In this document: positions 1 through 9,261 of the stretch, in pieces
How the letters are laid out: each line of letters starts with the position of its first letter
Numbering within the stretch: the first letter of the stretch is position 1
Source of the DNA: ZC4RG29 sp036563875
GTDB lineage: Bacteria; Bacteroidota; Bacteroidia; Cytophagales; Cyclobacteriaceae
Direction of reading: 5' to 3'
Assembly: GCA_036563875.1 (NCBI GenBank)
Contig: DATCLO010000019.1
Location: 1 to 64,000 of the forward strand
Length of the DNA stretch: 64,000 bases
Notes under the pieces: generated by a model
The model's input: the letters and a program-made list of their open reading frames with translations, nothing else
Told to the model about the DNA's origin: nothing
The model's database searches: none
Translations under genes and position numbers: made by a program

Positions 1-160
1 AGAAGAAAGCCTTTCGCGTCGGCTGTTTAAGGCAAAGTTTGAAACTACGTTTAAGGATCAGTTCGACGTTGTTCTCCTTAACGAGAACCTCGAGACATCG
101 CTTGCGGAAGCGCAGCGATTGTACGACGAATTCAAAAAGAAGGACATCCCGGTCCAATAG
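1..160 (+). CDS. gmk: Guanylate kinase, C-terminal part only
   Basis: The window opens inside this gene. Reading from base 2 gives the last 52 residues and a TAG stop at 158-160. The tail carries FDVVLLNENLE followed by a helix ending in LYDEFKK, which matches the C-terminal end of guanylate kinases, where the small LID/CORE part closes with a 'D.vi.NdnLe.a' motif. The enzyme phosphorylates GMP to GDP with ATP in the cytoplasm. The next gene, nadD, starts two bases after the stop, so the two are probably co-transcribed and translationally coupled. The P-loop and GMP-binding residues lie outside the window, so the call rests on the tail and the neighbour. Confidence 0.8.
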   Translation, partial: EESLSRRLFKAKFETTFKDQFDVVLLNENLETSLAEAQRLYDEFKKKDIPVQ

Positions 161-162
161 CC

Positions 163-747
163 ATGGATCAGAATTCCCGAATAGGCCTGTTCTTCGGATC
201 TTTCAACCCCATTCACATCGGGCATCTCATCATCGCCAACATCATGGTTGAAACGACCGACCTCGACAAGGTGTGGTTCGTTGTATCCCCGCAAAACCCA
301 TTTAAGCCGGCTAAGGGCTTGCTTCATGAATTCGATCGCTACGATATGGTGAAGGCAGCCGTAGCCGACAACTACAAACTTGACGTCACGGATATCGAAT
401 TCCATCTCCCTAAACCCAGCTACACGATTCATACGTTGCTCCATCTTTCGCAACGCCATCCTTCGCGGCAGTTCAAGGTCATTATGGGTGGCGACAACCT
501 TGAAAGCTTTACCAAGTGGAAAAGCCATGAGCGAATCCTGGAGGATTACGGGCTGTATGTCTATCCCAGGCCCGGCATGCAACTTTCAGAGCTGACTTCG
601 CATCCTAATGTCAAAACAGTGGACGCGCCGCTGCTTAACATCTCTGCAACATTTATCCGGGAATGCATCCGAAACGGACATTCAGTACGTTATCTGGTTC
701 CCGATCCGGTTGAGGTGATGATCCGCGCCAAACAGTTTTACCGCTAA
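163..747 (+). CDS. nadD: Nicotinate-nucleotide adenylyltransferase
   Basis: This 194-residue protein joins nicotinate mononucleotide to AMP from ATP, giving deamido-NAD in NAD biosynthesis. The nucleotidyltransferase fold is marked by GSFNPIHIGH at residues 12-21, containing the HxGH signature (18-21), and by ISATFIR at 160-166, the family's ISSTxIR ATP-binding motif. Length is normal for the family. The ATG start lies two bases after the gmk stop and directly precedes the conserved GLFFGSFNP strand, leaving no room for an upstream start. The gmk-nadD pairing and the DUF5686 gene 22 bases downstream suggest one transcription unit. Confidence 0.95.
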   Translation: MDQNSRIGLFFGSFNPIHIGHLIIANIMVETTDLDKVWFVVSPQNPFKPAKGLLHEFDRYDMVKAAVADNYKLDVTDIEFHLPKPSYTIHTLLHLSQRHPSRQFKVIMGGDNLESFTKWKSHERILEDYGLYVYPRPGMQLSELTSHPNVKTVDAPLLNISATFIRECIRNGHSVRYLVPDPVEVMIRAKQFYR

Positions 748-769
748 TCCGGTTACTGATTTTATTTAC

Positions 770-3385
770 ATGCACATCCGCCTGACGTTGCTGTTTCTGG
801 CATTTGTTTCTCAAGTGACGCTTTACGCCCAGGGAATTCGGGGCATCATACGGACCGAGGATGGACAGCCGCTTGGCTTTGCTACAATCTTTGTTCAGCA
901 GACCGGCACCGGAACGGTCAGCAATGAGGAGGGTTCCTATGAGTTCAAGCTGCCATCGGGTACGTACGAGATCGTGTATCAATATCTCGGATACGAGACG
1001 CAGGTGCGAACGGTTGATGTGGCCGACGACTATGTGACCATCAACATTACCATGAAAGTGCAGACCACCGTTTTGAGACCTGTGACGGTGGAAGCAGGAA
1101 ATGAAGACCCAGCATACACGATCATGCGGAAAACCATCGCGAAGGCAGGATATCATCGCAACCAACTCGATGCCTACTCCGCGACGGTATACATCAAAGG
1201 AACTGGAAAGTTGCTGGACTATCCGTGGATCGCAAAACGCGCACTTGAAAAGGAGGGTGTGGAAAAGGGTAGGGTGTATATCACAGAGTCTGTAAGTGAA
1301 ATTAAATACACGCGCCCAGGCAAGTTTGATGAGAAGGTAATCTCCATTTATAGCGATGGGAAAGATAATAACACGTCGCCCAACCCATTCATATTCGGCA
1401 GCTTTTATGAACCCGAAATTGCCGAAACGATCTCACCGCTATCTCCGAAATCATTTGCCTACTATCGTTTCGAATACCTGGGGACATTTCGCGACCGCGA
1501 CTACGAAGTAAGCCGAATTCGCGTGACGCCAAGATCACGCGGAGACAACGTGGTCGAAGGAACAATTTTCATCGTAGAAGATTTATGGAGCATTCACAGC
1601 CTCGATGTATCGACCACAAAGCTGGGGATCAACATCAACGTTAATTCGGTATATGCACCAATAGAGGACAAGGCATGGCTTCCTGTATCGTTTCACTTTA
1701 CTGTCAACGGTAAGATCTTCGGCTTCGAATTTGAGTACAAATACCTGGCAGCGCTCAGCGATTATTCCATTACCCTTAACCCTGAGGTGTATGTTGAGCC
1801 AAAGGCCATGGAAGTTATTGATGAGAAAATCGAAAAGGACCGCGCTGAGGCTATTTCACAGGAACTCCCCGAGAAGGAAGCCGGGCTGCTTGAAAGGCTG
1901 GAGTCCAAAAAGGAAATCACGCGCAAGGAGTTGAGAGCACTGATGAGAGAGTACGAGAAAGAAGAGCAGCGTCGGCAGGATGAACCCGAGGTCGTTGCTG
2001 AGATAACCCATAAGGTCGACAGCAATGCCTACAGGAAGGATTCAGCCTATTGGAATTCCATACGTCCCATTCCCCTCACACAGGCCGAGATATACGGCTA
2101 TCAGAAAATAGACAGCCTGGCGAAGGTGCAAGCCGCTGAAGCCATAGGTGATACTGTGCGCGCGTCTCGCCATCGCGGGTTTCAGCCCTGGGACATCATC
2201 GTCGGAGACCGCTACGAACTCGGCGAGCGAAGCAACCTGAAGCTTAACCCGGGTGGGGGATTCAACACCGTGGAGGGATTCTATGCCTTGTACAAGATCA
2301 CGTTTGGTACCCGGTTTCGCGACTCAACACGGGGCGGAAGCCTGAAGATTGCGCCGACGTTCCGTTACGGGTTTTCTGCGGAACGCTTCAATGCCAAGCT
2401 TGAGACGCAGCTCCAGGGGAAAAATTCAAAGCTTACGATCGAAGGAGGTCGATACGTCAGTCAGTACAATGGAGATAATCCCATCTGGCCAATCGTCAAC
2501 ACCTTCACCACATTGTTCCTGGAGAAAAACCTGATGAAGCTGTACGAACGTGACTACATTGACCTGCGCTATAACAGGAAACTCAATCCCTTTCTCAGCG
2601 TCTACGGTGGCGCATCTGTCATGCGTCGGCGTGAGTTGTTCAACACATCGGACTTCAAATTTCTGACTAACGACAACGTTGAAGGATATACGCCAAATCG
2701 TCCCGTAAACAGCGAACTCATCGATACAGGATTTCCCACGCACAATGTCGTCGTTGCCACGATAGGGTTGACCACGAGACCCTGGATGAAGTATTACATA
2801 AGAAACGGTGTAAAGATGGAGATCCCGACGTCGTCGCCATCATTTACAATCGAATACCAGCGCGGTCTGAGGAATTTATTAGACAGTGACGTCGACTTTG
2901 ATCGCCTTGAACTCAGAGCGAAGCATGTGATGAGAACAGGGGCAAGAGGTGTCCTTGCCCTTTCTGCAACTGGTGGTTTCTTCCCCAACGCCGACAAATT
3001 GTACTTCATGGACTATAAGCACTTCCCCGGAAACCTTTCGCCGTTTACCACGAGCGACCCTGTCGCAAGTTTCCGGCTGCTGGACTATTACGCGTACAGC
3101 ACGGCGGACAAGTACTTTTCAGCGAGTGCACATTACCAATTCCGAAAGTTCCTTGCGACGCAATGGGTAATGGTCCGGATGACGGGCGTTCGTGAAAATA
3201 TCTTTATTAACTACCTCGCAACGCCGTACTCGAACAACTATACCGAAGTGGGATACACCCTCGACGGACTGCTGCGCCTTTTCCGACTTGAATTTGCTGC
3301 GTCTTTCCAGGAGGGTCGTTATGTTGACCACGGTTTCCGGATAGGAGTGACCACCACGCTAATGGTTGGAATCAACGAAGACTAG
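770..3385 (+). CDS. DUF5686 outer-membrane protein with carboxypeptidase-regulatory-like domain
   Basis: This 871-residue protein begins with a signal peptide (residues 1-20, ending TLYAQG). A carboxypeptidase-regulatory-like beta-sandwich follows at about 21-105 (GIIRTEDGQPLGFATIFVQ), of the type often found at the front of Bacteroidota outer-membrane proteins. The remainder matches the DUF5686 family: a charged, helical middle (about 340-460, rich in Glu, Lys and Arg) and a C-terminal half of alternating aromatic strands typical of a beta-barrel, ending in a strand with TTLMVGINED. Its function is not established. Placement after gmk-nadD is housekeeping synteny and says little about function. 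Outer-membrane location is inferred from the signal peptide and barrel-like C-terminus. Confidence 0.85.
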   Translation: MHIRLTLLFLAFVSQVTLYAQGIRGIIRTEDGQPLGFATIFVQQTGTGTVSNEEGSYEFKLPSGTYEIVYQYLGYETQVRTVDVADDYVTINITMKVQTTVLRPVTVEAGNEDPAYTIMRKTIAKAGYHRNQLDAYSATVYIKGTGKLLDYPWIAKRALEKEGVEKGRVYITESVSEIKYTRPGKFDEKVISIYSDGKDNNTSPNPFIFGSFYEPEIAETISPLSPKSFAYYRFEYLGTFRDRDYEVSRIRVTPRSRGDNVVEGTIFIVEDLWSIHSLDVSTTKLGININVNSVYAPIEDKAWLPVSFHFTVNGKIFGFEFEYKYLAALSDYSITLNPEVYVEPKAMEVIDEKIEKDRAEAISQELPEKEAGLLERLESKKEITRKELRALMREYEKEEQRRQDEPEVVAEITHKVDSNAYRKDSAYWNSIRPIPLTQAEIYGYQKIDSLAKVQAAEAIGDTVRASRHRGFQPWDIIVGDRYELGERSNLKLNPGGGFNTVEGFYALYKITFGTRFRDSTRGGSLKIAPTFRYGFSAERFNAKLETQLQGKNSKLTIEGGRYVSQYNGDNPIWPIVNTFTTLFLEKNLMKLYERDYIDLRYNRKLNPFLSVYGGASVMRRRELFNTSDFKFLTNDNVEGYTPNRPVNSELIDTGFPTHNVVVATIGLTTRPWMKYYIRNGVKMEIPTSSPSFTIEYQRGLRNLLDSDVDFDRLELRAKHVMRTGARGVLALSATGGFFPNADKLYFMDYKHFPGNLSPFTTSDPVASFRLLDYYAYSTADKYFSASAHYQFRKFLATQWVMVRMTGVRENIFINYLATPYSNNYTEVGYTLDGLLRLFRLEFAASFQEGRYVDHGFRIGVTTTLMVGINED

Positions 3386-3402
3386 GTTGAGAGCCCGGGA
3401 GG

Positions 3403-4086
3403 TTAGCGACACAATGGAATGTCTGTATGAACCTCCAGTCCAAAAGGCTGGCCGGTGTGAATGTGAATGAAGTTTCGCGCGACGAGCAGCAGACCCGCCA
3501 GGATTAGCATTGCTGCGTTGACCTTCGCCAGGCTTATGTTGAGTTTGTTTAGGAGAGGATTCACGACCAGCGGCACCCCGATCATCGCCGGCAGCGTTCC
3601 TGCACCGAAGGCGATCATGTAGCCGAATCCGCTGAGAGCACCAGGTGCGGTTACGGTGTAACCCAGCGCAATGTAGGTAAGTCCACAGGGAAGAAAGCCA
3701 TTCAGCGTTCCCAGGATGAACGTTGAGAAACGCGTTTTTTTCTTCAGTGTTGCGCTGAAAGCTTGCTTGATGCCACCCGTGAAGCGAGCGATCGCGGGCG
3801 TCATCAGAGGAATCGTGAAGGCATTGCCGAAAAGTCCGACGAGTACGAGGATTGCTCCGGTGATCAGGGATAGTGTTTTTTGGAAGGGCGTCAGATCAAA
3901 GAGTCCGCCAATCGTTCCTGCGACTGCTCCCATCAGCCCGTAAGTCAGGATGCGCCCTGCATTGTAAACCAATCGCGTTGTCATTGCCCCAGGAGACAAG
4001 CGTGAAACCGCCATCACAAGAGGGCTGCACATCCCAGCGCAATGGAGACTACCGGCAAGTCCTACAATGAAGGCAGTCCACATCAT
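3403..4086 (-). CDS. Sulfite exporter TauE/SafE-type (DsbD-like) membrane protein of the cbb3 cluster
   Basis: This 227-residue protein has about six predicted membrane segments. It shows the two half-repeats of the DsbD_2/SafE-like family, each with a conserved Cys-containing turn: SLHCAGMCSPLV near the N-terminus and LNGFLPCGLTYIALG in the middle. Despite the usual 'sulfite exporter' label, members linked to cco genes are thought to work in thiol or metal handling during oxidase maturation; that is inference here. It is the last gene of the cbb3 cluster, two bases after fixH. Start is ATG at 4086, with a second in-frame ATG one codon later. Confidence 0.85.
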   Translation of the reverse strand: MMWTAFIVGLAGSLHCAGMCSPLVMAVSRLSPGAMTTRLVYNAGRILTYGLMGAVAGTIGGLFDLTPFQKTLSLITGAILVLVGLFGNAFTIPLMTPAIARFTGGIKQAFSATLKKKTRFSTFILGTLNGFLPCGLTYIALGYTVTAPGALSGFGYMIAFGAGTLPAMIGVPLVVNPLLNKLNISLAKVNAAMLILAGLLLVARNFIHIHTGQPFGLEVHTDIPLCR

Positions 4087-4088
4087 GG

Positions 4089-4517
4089 TTACAACACGAT
4101 AACTTTTTCAATGTAGTATTCGCGATCATTCATCACCCACTGCATCCGAGCCTTGTACAGTCCCTTTGCGAGGGCTTGCAGTTCGAAACGCTGAACAGGG
4201 CCGGAGGTAGGGGTGAGCTGAAATTCGTGATCCAACGATGCGTCCGATGGTCGGAACAGCAATACACTTCCCGACGTTACCGACGCAAGCTGCGGATAGT
4301 GAACCTCGAGGTAGTTTTCACGGACCACGATCTCCGGTTGTGTGTCCAGCTCAAGCGCATTTTGTTTGCGATCGAGTTGTTCCTGGTATACAAGTTCTTC
4401 TTTGTAGTAGTCGCGCGTTACCAGGCTTATGTTTTGACGGACGCACACGGTAACCATCCCGGCGACGAAAGCTGCAAACAGAACGAATGAGAGAATGATT
4501 GCTTTGCCCCAACTCAT
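4089..4517 (-). CDS. fixH: FixH-family cbb3 oxidase assembly protein
   Basis: This 142-residue protein has one N-terminal membrane anchor (about 5-27, IILSFVLFAAFVAGMVTVCV). The family signature follows: a short region with Arg-Asp-Tyr-Tyr (TRDYYKEELVYQEQLDR), then a periplasmic beta-sandwich domain. FixH/CcoH proteins are needed to assemble or stabilise cbb3-type cytochrome oxidase. The gene sits between ccoG (stop one base upstream of this ATG) and the SafE-like gene. The tight packing indicates translation from a single cco transcript. Confidence 0.9.
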   Translation of the reverse strand: MSWGKAIILSFVLFAAFVAGMVTVCVRQNISLVTRDYYKEELVYQEQLDRKQNALELDTQPEIVVRENYLEVHYPQLASVTSGSVLLFRPSDASLDHEFQLTPTSGPVQRFELQALAKGLYKARMQWVMNDREYYIEKVIVL

Positions 4518-4518
4518 A

Positions 4519-5946
4519 TTAGTGTCCGGCTTTTATGGGTCCGATAAATGTAGTTTTCAACGATTCAATCAGTTCGCCGTCGGCGTAGACACCGATGCGT
4601 ACATGGCTTTTGGTCTCAGTGATCTCTGATTCGGGAATCTGAATGATCACCACGCTCTTGAGAATTCCTTCGGCAGGCACAATCAATTCCTTCTCACCGG
4701 ATTGCTGCAAGACGGCCGAAGTCGGCGATTGAATCCGAAGTTCGAGCGTCTTATCCTCAAAAGTTTTGTTCACAAATTCGATGTTGTAAAGGTTGGTAAT
4801 TCCGGCTTCCGTGCGCTGATACAGTGTGCCGGGCACCTTCAGGATTGTCGTCTCAATAACAGATCGCGTAAACACGAGGTATCCGATCACACCCAGCAGT
4901 GCCAGAAGAACAAATGCATAAGCGATAACACGTCCGGAAATGATTTTCTTTATGCCTTTTTCGATAGAATCAATCGAGGCAAAACGAATCAGTCCCTTCG
5001 GACGGCCAATTTTCAACATCACGTCATTACACGCGTCAATGCACGCCGTGCAGTTCACGCATTCGAGTTGGGTACCGTTGCGGATGTCGATGCCTGTTGG
5101 GCAAACGTGAACGCACAATTTGCAGTCGATACAATCTCCACCGGTTTTCGCCTCGTTCTTGCGCAGCTTTGTCCTCGGCTCACCGCGCAGCCAGTCGTAC
5201 GCCACGACGATCGACTGCCTCGACAACAGCACACCCTGCAATCGGCCGTAAGGACACACCGCTATACACGCCTGCTCCCGAAAGCGTGCAAACACTCCGT
5301 AAAAGACTCCGGTAAATGCAACAAGTCCAAGGAATCCCGCCAGGTGATCCGCTGGTGATGTCTGGATGATGGCGAGCGTTTCTTCCGAGCCGATGATGTA
5401 CGCCATTGCCGTGTGGGCGATGACCACGGAGATAAGGATGAAGATGGCGTGTTTTGTCACCTTTTTCGCAATCTTCGTTCCGTTCCACGGCATTTTATCC
5501 AGCCGCCGCTGGGCCTGCGCATCGCCCTCGATCCAGTATTCGATTTTTCTGAATACCATCTCCATGAAGAGTGTTTGCGGACATGCCCAGCCGCACCACA
5601 CGCGTCCAAATACAACCGTGAACAGGATTATGAAGACAAAAAACGCGATCAACGTCAGTGCGAGGAGGAAGAAGTCCTGCGGCCAGAACGGTTGACCCAT
5701 GATTACGAACTTTCGCTCCAGGAAGTTAAGCAGCAATAGGGGCTGTCCGTTGATCCTGACGAAGGGACCGGCGAAGAAGATGATCAGCAGGATAACTGCG
5801 ACAATGGCTCTCAGGTTATGGTAATACCCCGAGGGTTTCTTGGGATAAATCCATACACGTTTGCCCCGCTCGTCGACCGTGGATATCGAATCCCTGAACT
5901 CGTCGTCATACCTGTAAATATCTTCTGCCCCTTTCTCCATTATCAA
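4519..5946 (-). CDS. ccoG: Cytochrome c oxidase accessory protein CcoG (polyferredoxin)
   Basis: This 475-residue membrane-bound iron-sulfur protein has about five membrane segments and several cysteine clusters. CGWACPQ lies in a periplasm/membrane loop, CIAVCPYGR follows, and a double 4Fe-4S ferredoxin region reads CIDCKLCVHVCP then CVNCTACIDAC. The C-terminal ~110 residues form a periplasmic Ig-like domain typical of the CcoG/RdxA/FixG family. CcoG is known as a copper-reducing assembly factor for cbb3 oxidase. The ATG overlaps the ccoP stop by four bases (ATGA), which couples their translation. All expected cysteine motifs are present. Confidence 0.95.
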   Translation of the reverse strand: MIMEKGAEDIYRYDDEFRDSISTVDERGKRVWIYPKKPSGYYHNLRAIVAVILLIIFFAGPFVRINGQPLLLLNFLERKFVIMGQPFWPQDFFLLALTLIAFFVFIILFTVVFGRVWCGWACPQTLFMEMVFRKIEYWIEGDAQAQRRLDKMPWNGTKIAKKVTKHAIFILISVVIAHTAMAYIIGSEETLAIIQTSPADHLAGFLGLVAFTGVFYGVFARFREQACIAVCPYGRLQGVLLSRQSIVVAYDWLRGEPRTKLRKNEAKTGGDCIDCKLCVHVCPTGIDIRNGTQLECVNCTACIDACNDVMLKIGRPKGLIRFASIDSIEKGIKKIISGRVIAYAFVLLALLGVIGYLVFTRSVIETTILKVPGTLYQRTEAGITNLYNIEFVNKTFEDKTLELRIQSPTSAVLQQSGEKELIVPAEGILKSVVIIQIPESEITETKSHVRIGVYADGELIESLKTTFIGPIKAGH

Positions 5947-6830
5947 TTACCTATCTGCGCTACCACACTATCCTGTTTCACTACCTGCTGTTCTTCAACA
6001 TACAATTCGCCCTGAGGTTCTTTTCCTCCTGCCACATTGGTTCCGCGTATCGACATGATGTAGAACGACGCATCGCGTATTTCTTCAGGCTTCAAGATTG
6101 GAGCCCACGAAATCATGCCCTTGTCCGGAACTCCGTTTTTGATTGTGGCGAAGATGTTCTGAAGGCTTCCTCCGTGAAGCCAATAATCGTCGGTAAGGTT
6201 CGGTCCGATGCCGCCACCGCCATCGTTTCTGTGGCACGAGGCGCAGTTACTTGTAAAGATGGACTGTCCACGACTGATAATTTCTGCATCCGGCGTGTAC
6301 ACCAGGCTGGCTTCATCGATTTCTACAACTTCACGCGTTGCCCGCATTGCCTGTACCCGTTCCACCTCTGCAAGGTATTCTGCCTCAGAAAGCGGCAGGA
6401 GGCCCATGACGTGGTAGACTATCAGGTAAATGACTCCCCATACGATCGTGCCGTAGAAAAGCCATTTCCACCATGGCGGCAGGTGATTGTCGAGCTCGCG
6501 AATGCCGTCGTAACTGTGATCCAAAAGGATCGCTTCTTCTTTCTCAACAGGAGTAGCGCGCGTAAGCTTTTGCGATATCCGATGCCAGAGTGAGGGCTCC
6601 TTCACGTACGTAACCCCCAGGCGTTCGGCGCGCTCACGGGCCGCCTGCTCCGTCAGCAAGTTGACGACGCGGAATACATAGAACGCCGTTGCAATCACCG
6701 CGAAGAGCGTGATAAGTACCATGCCCGCCACCACGTACACGAGCAATTCTGTTTTGCTGATTGTTTGCCCTTGTGCGAAAGCACTGGTGGAGATAAAGAG
6801 AGCCGTTAGGTTAAGGATGCTGCGTTTCAT
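5943..6830 (-). CDS. ccoP: cbb3 cytochrome oxidase subunit CcoP with a single haem c site
   Basis: From the preferred ATG the protein is 295 residues. It has a signal-like hydrophobic start (MKRSILNLTALFISTSAFAQ), a membrane helix (about 28-53), the CcoP N-terminal domain with a second membrane helix around WWKWLFYGTIVWGVIYLIVY, and one cytochrome c domain with CASCH at about 196-200. Proteobacterial CcoP normally carries two CxxCH haem sites; only one is present here, which is the known pattern in Bacteroidota. The subunit passes electrons from cytochrome c to CcoO/CcoN. An upstream in-frame ATG at 6866 exists, but it would overlap the ccoQ-like gene by 56 bases and lose the clean signal sequence. 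Confidence 0.92.
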   Translation of the reverse strand: MKRSILNLTALFISTSAFAQGQTISKTELLVYVVAGMVLITLFAVIATAFYVFRVVNLLTEQAARERAERLGVTYVKEPSLWHRISQKLTRATPVEKEEAILLDHSYDGIRELDNHLPPWWKWLFYGTIVWGVIYLIVYHVMGLLPLSEAEYLAEVERVQAMRATREVVEIDEASLVYTPDAEIISRGQSIFTSNCASCHRNDGGGGIGPNLTDDYWLHGGSLQNIFATIKNGVPDKGMISWAPILKPEEIRDASFYIMSIRGTNVAGGKEPQGELYVEEQQVVKQDSVVAQIGN

Positions 6831-7014
6831 CTTGGTCGAAAGTTTTGTTGTCTGTTCCTTCATCAACCGGCAGCCCTTTCATGTAATGAATGAAGGACTT
6901 GTCAACGGTAAGGACATACCATATCAGAATAATGAAGAACAGAAAGAATATCACGAATGAGATGACAGGCCATATGGCTACGTTGTCAATGCTCTGAAGA
7001 ATGTTCTTTGTCAT
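6811..7014 (-). CDS. CcoQ/FixQ-like small membrane subunit
   Basis: This is a 67-residue protein with one membrane helix (about 13-36, IWPVISFVIFFLFFIILIWY) and a short hydrophilic tail. Size, topology and position between ccoNO and ccoP match CcoQ/FixQ, the small subunit that stabilises the cbb3 complex. Sequence identity to the family is weak, as usual for such short proteins, so position carries much of the assignment. It begins 15 bases after the ccoNO stop, and its end overlaps the ccoP start by about 20 bases. Confidence 0.75.
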   Translation of the reverse strand: MTKNILQSIDNVAIWPVISFVIFFLFFIILIWYVLTVDKSFIHYMKGLPVDEGTDNKTFDQDETQHP

Positions 7015-7029
7015 GGCCTTAGTATTTTA

Positions 7030-9162
7030 TTACCTGGATGCTTCCTTGCTTGCCTGGACATCACGGCCGAGTCGTTGCAGATATGCGATTAGTGCGACGA
7101 TTTCGGCGTCGGGACTTATTTCGATGTTATCTGCTTTGAGATTGGCGACGATTTTGTTGGCCTGTGCTTCGAGATCCTGATTAGCGACCTCCTCATAGCC
7201 CTCTTCGTACGGAACACCTATCTTCCTTAGCGCCCGAATCTTGGCTGCGGTCTCCGACTTATCGATAGACTGCTCAAATAACCAGGGATACGGAGGCATG
7301 ATGGAGTTCGCCGACACAGCATCCGGCTGATACATGTGGTTGAAGTGCCATGAATCGGAATACTTGCCACCGACGCGTTGCAAATCCGGTCCGGTACGTT
7401 TCGAACCCCACAGGAACGGGTGGTCGTACACGTACTCTCCCGCTTTCGAGTATTCGCCATGAAGCGGATCGTAACGTTCAACCTCCGACCGGAATGGCCT
7501 TACCATCTGGGTATGGCAACTCACACAACCCTCACGTATGTAGATATCACGTCCGTGCAGTTCAAGCGGTGTGTAAGGCTTGACGCTGGTGATGGTCGGT
7601 ACGTTCGACTTTACCAGGAACGTGGGCACCATCTCGATGATACCGCCGATGAGGATAGCGATGAACGCGAGGACGGTGAACAGAACGGGCTTGCTTTCCA
7701 GTACATGGTGCCAGCCGCCATTGCTGCGCGTTCCCCGTACAAACGGAGCGGCTTCCGCACTTTCTTCCTTGAGGAAGGAACCTTGCCTTGCTGTACGAAT
7801 CAGGTTATAAGTCATGATGATCGCACCAGTCAGGTATAGCGCACCCCCTGCAGCGCGCAGCATGTGCATGGGTAATATCTGAACGGTAGTTTCGAGGAAG
7901 TTTTTGTAGACGAGGAAACCCTCTTCGTTAAACTCCTGCCACATCAGGCTTTGTGTAATGCCCGATATGTACATCGGCACCGCATAGAAGATAATGCCAA
8001 GAGTCCCCAGCCAGAAGTGCGTGTTCGCAAGGCTCGTTGAATAGAGCTTGGTTTGCCAGAGCCTGGGTACAAGCCAGTACAGCATTCCGAAAGTGAGGAA
8101 TCCATTCCATCCGAGTCCGCCGACGTGAACGTGTGCAACGATCCAGTCGGTAAAGTGCGCGATAGCATTTACATTTTTCAGCGAAAGGAGCGGACCTTCA
8201 AGCGTGGCCATACCATAAGCAGTGACGGCTACGACCATGAACTTGAGGACCGGATCTTCGCGAACACGGTCCCACGCACCCCGAAGGGTAAGGAGTCCGT
8301 TCAGCATCCCACCCCATGAAGGCGCGATGAGCATAACGGAGAATACCGTTCCAAGTGATTGTGCCCAGTCGGGCAAAGCCGTATACAGCAAGTGGTGCGG
8401 ACCAGCCCAGATGTAAATGAATATGAGAGACCAGAAGTGTATGATGGAGAGCCGGTAGGAGTATACGGGGCGGTTGGCTGCCTTTGGCAGATAGTAGTAC
8501 ATCAGGCCCAGGAAGGGCGTGGTGAGAAAGAAGGCAACGGCGTTGTGGCCGTACCACCATTGCACCAACGCGTCCTGAACACCTGCATACCACGAATAGC
8601 TTTTGAAAGCATTCACTGGCATTTCAAAAGAGTTGACGACGTGCAGAACTGCGACGGTAACGAATGTTGCGATATAGAACCAGATCGCAACGTACATGTG
8701 CTTCTCCCGTCGTCTTAGGATGGTACCGATCATATTCCATCCGAACACCACCCAAACGAGCGTGATGGCGATGTCGATGGGCCATTCAAGTTCCGCGTAT
8801 TCCTTGGACGTTGTTATCCCCAGCGGTAACGTAATGGCTGCAGCAACAATGATGAGTTGCCAGCCCCAAAAGTTTATCCAACTCAGCGTATCCGAGTACA
8901 TCCTCGTCTTCAGCAAACGCTGAAGGGAATAGTAGATTCCGGCGAACATGGCGTTGCCGACAAACGCGAAGATTACCGCGTTGGTGTGCAGTGGCCTGAT
9001 CCGCCCGAAGGTGGTGTACTGCGTGTCGAAGTTGAATACGGGATAAAAAAGTTGAATGGCGGCAGTCAGCCCTACCAGCATGCCCACCAGTCCGAATACT
9101 ACGGTCGCTATAATGAACGCCCTGACGATCCGGTTGTCGTAATTGAATTGCTGTAGTTCCAT
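7030..9162 (-). CDS. ccoN: Fused cbb3 cytochrome oxidase subunits I and II (CcoN-CcoO)
   Basis: One polypeptide of 710 residues holds both subunits. The first ~500 residues form the multi-helix CcoN haem-copper core, with conserved histidines in regions such as WYGHNAVAF and HVHVGGLGWNG. A further membrane helix around IALIGGIIEMVPTF leads into a CcoO domain with a single haem c site, CVSCH at about 546-550, followed by the CcoO-typical HFNHMYQP and SIMPPYPWL. Together they reduce oxygen and pump protons at low oxygen. The ATG at 9162 (MELQQFNYDNRIVRAF) is preferred over an in-frame GTG at 9222, because family members start near the YDN motif and because a palindromic site lies immediately upstream. 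Confidence 0.95.
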   Translation of the reverse strand: MELQQFNYDNRIVRAFIIATVVFGLVGMLVGLTAAIQLFYPVFNFDTQYTTFGRIRPLHTNAVIFAFVGNAMFAGIYYSLQRLLKTRMYSDTLSWINFWGWQLIIVAAAITLPLGITTSKEYAELEWPIDIAITLVWVVFGWNMIGTILRRREKHMYVAIWFYIATFVTVAVLHVVNSFEMPVNAFKSYSWYAGVQDALVQWWYGHNAVAFFLTTPFLGLMYYYLPKAANRPVYSYRLSIIHFWSLIFIYIWAGPHHLLYTALPDWAQSLGTVFSVMLIAPSWGGMLNGLLTLRGAWDRVREDPVLKFMVVAVTAYGMATLEGPLLSLKNVNAIAHFTDWIVAHVHVGGLGWNGFLTFGMLYWLVPRLWQTKLYSTSLANTHFWLGTLGIIFYAVPMYISGITQSLMWQEFNEEGFLVYKNFLETTVQILPMHMLRAAGGALYLTGAIIMTYNLIRTARQGSFLKEESAEAAPFVRGTRSNGGWHHVLESKPVLFTVLAFIAILIGGIIEMVPTFLVKSNVPTITSVKPYTPLELHGRDIYIREGCVSCHTQMVRPFRSEVERYDPLHGEYSKAGEYVYDHPFLWGSKRTGPDLQRVGGKYSDSWHFNHMYQPDAVSANSIMPPYPWLFEQSIDKSETAAKIRALRKIGVPYEEGYEEVANQDLEAQANKIVANLKADNIEISPDAEIVALIAYLQRLGRDVQASKEASR

Positions 9163-9245
9163 AAAGGTGTAGGCTCGATCATGAATTTTAGACGTGAAAG
9201 TAGCGGGCAGCCTATCGCCCACATATGATTGAGATTAGGAGAAAA

Positions 9246-9261
9246 CCTGATCTACATCAGG
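9246..9261 (-). promoter_or_regulatory. FNR/CRP-type palindrome (or hairpin) upstream of ccoNO
   Basis: The sequence CCTGAT-CTAC-ATCAGG is a perfect 6-base inverted repeat with a 4-base spacer. Its core TGAT-N4-ATCA equals the core of the FNR consensus TTGAT-N4-ATCAA. The centre lies about 91 bases before the ccoNO ATG at 9162. FNR-type control of cbb3 genes is well known in other bacteria. It is flanked by AAAA on one side and GGTTTTTT on the other, so it could equally act as a small terminator hairpin after ccoS. No FNR gene is in the window. Confidence 0.45.

Noticed and set aside
4702..5358. 218-codon open frame on the plus strand
   Set aside because: Antisense to ccoG, whose cysteine motifs are intact; the translated product has no recognisable pattern.
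9163..9222. Longer ccoNO start at a GTG
   Set aside because: The extra 20 residues do not resemble CcoN N-termini and would place the start inside the probable promoter.
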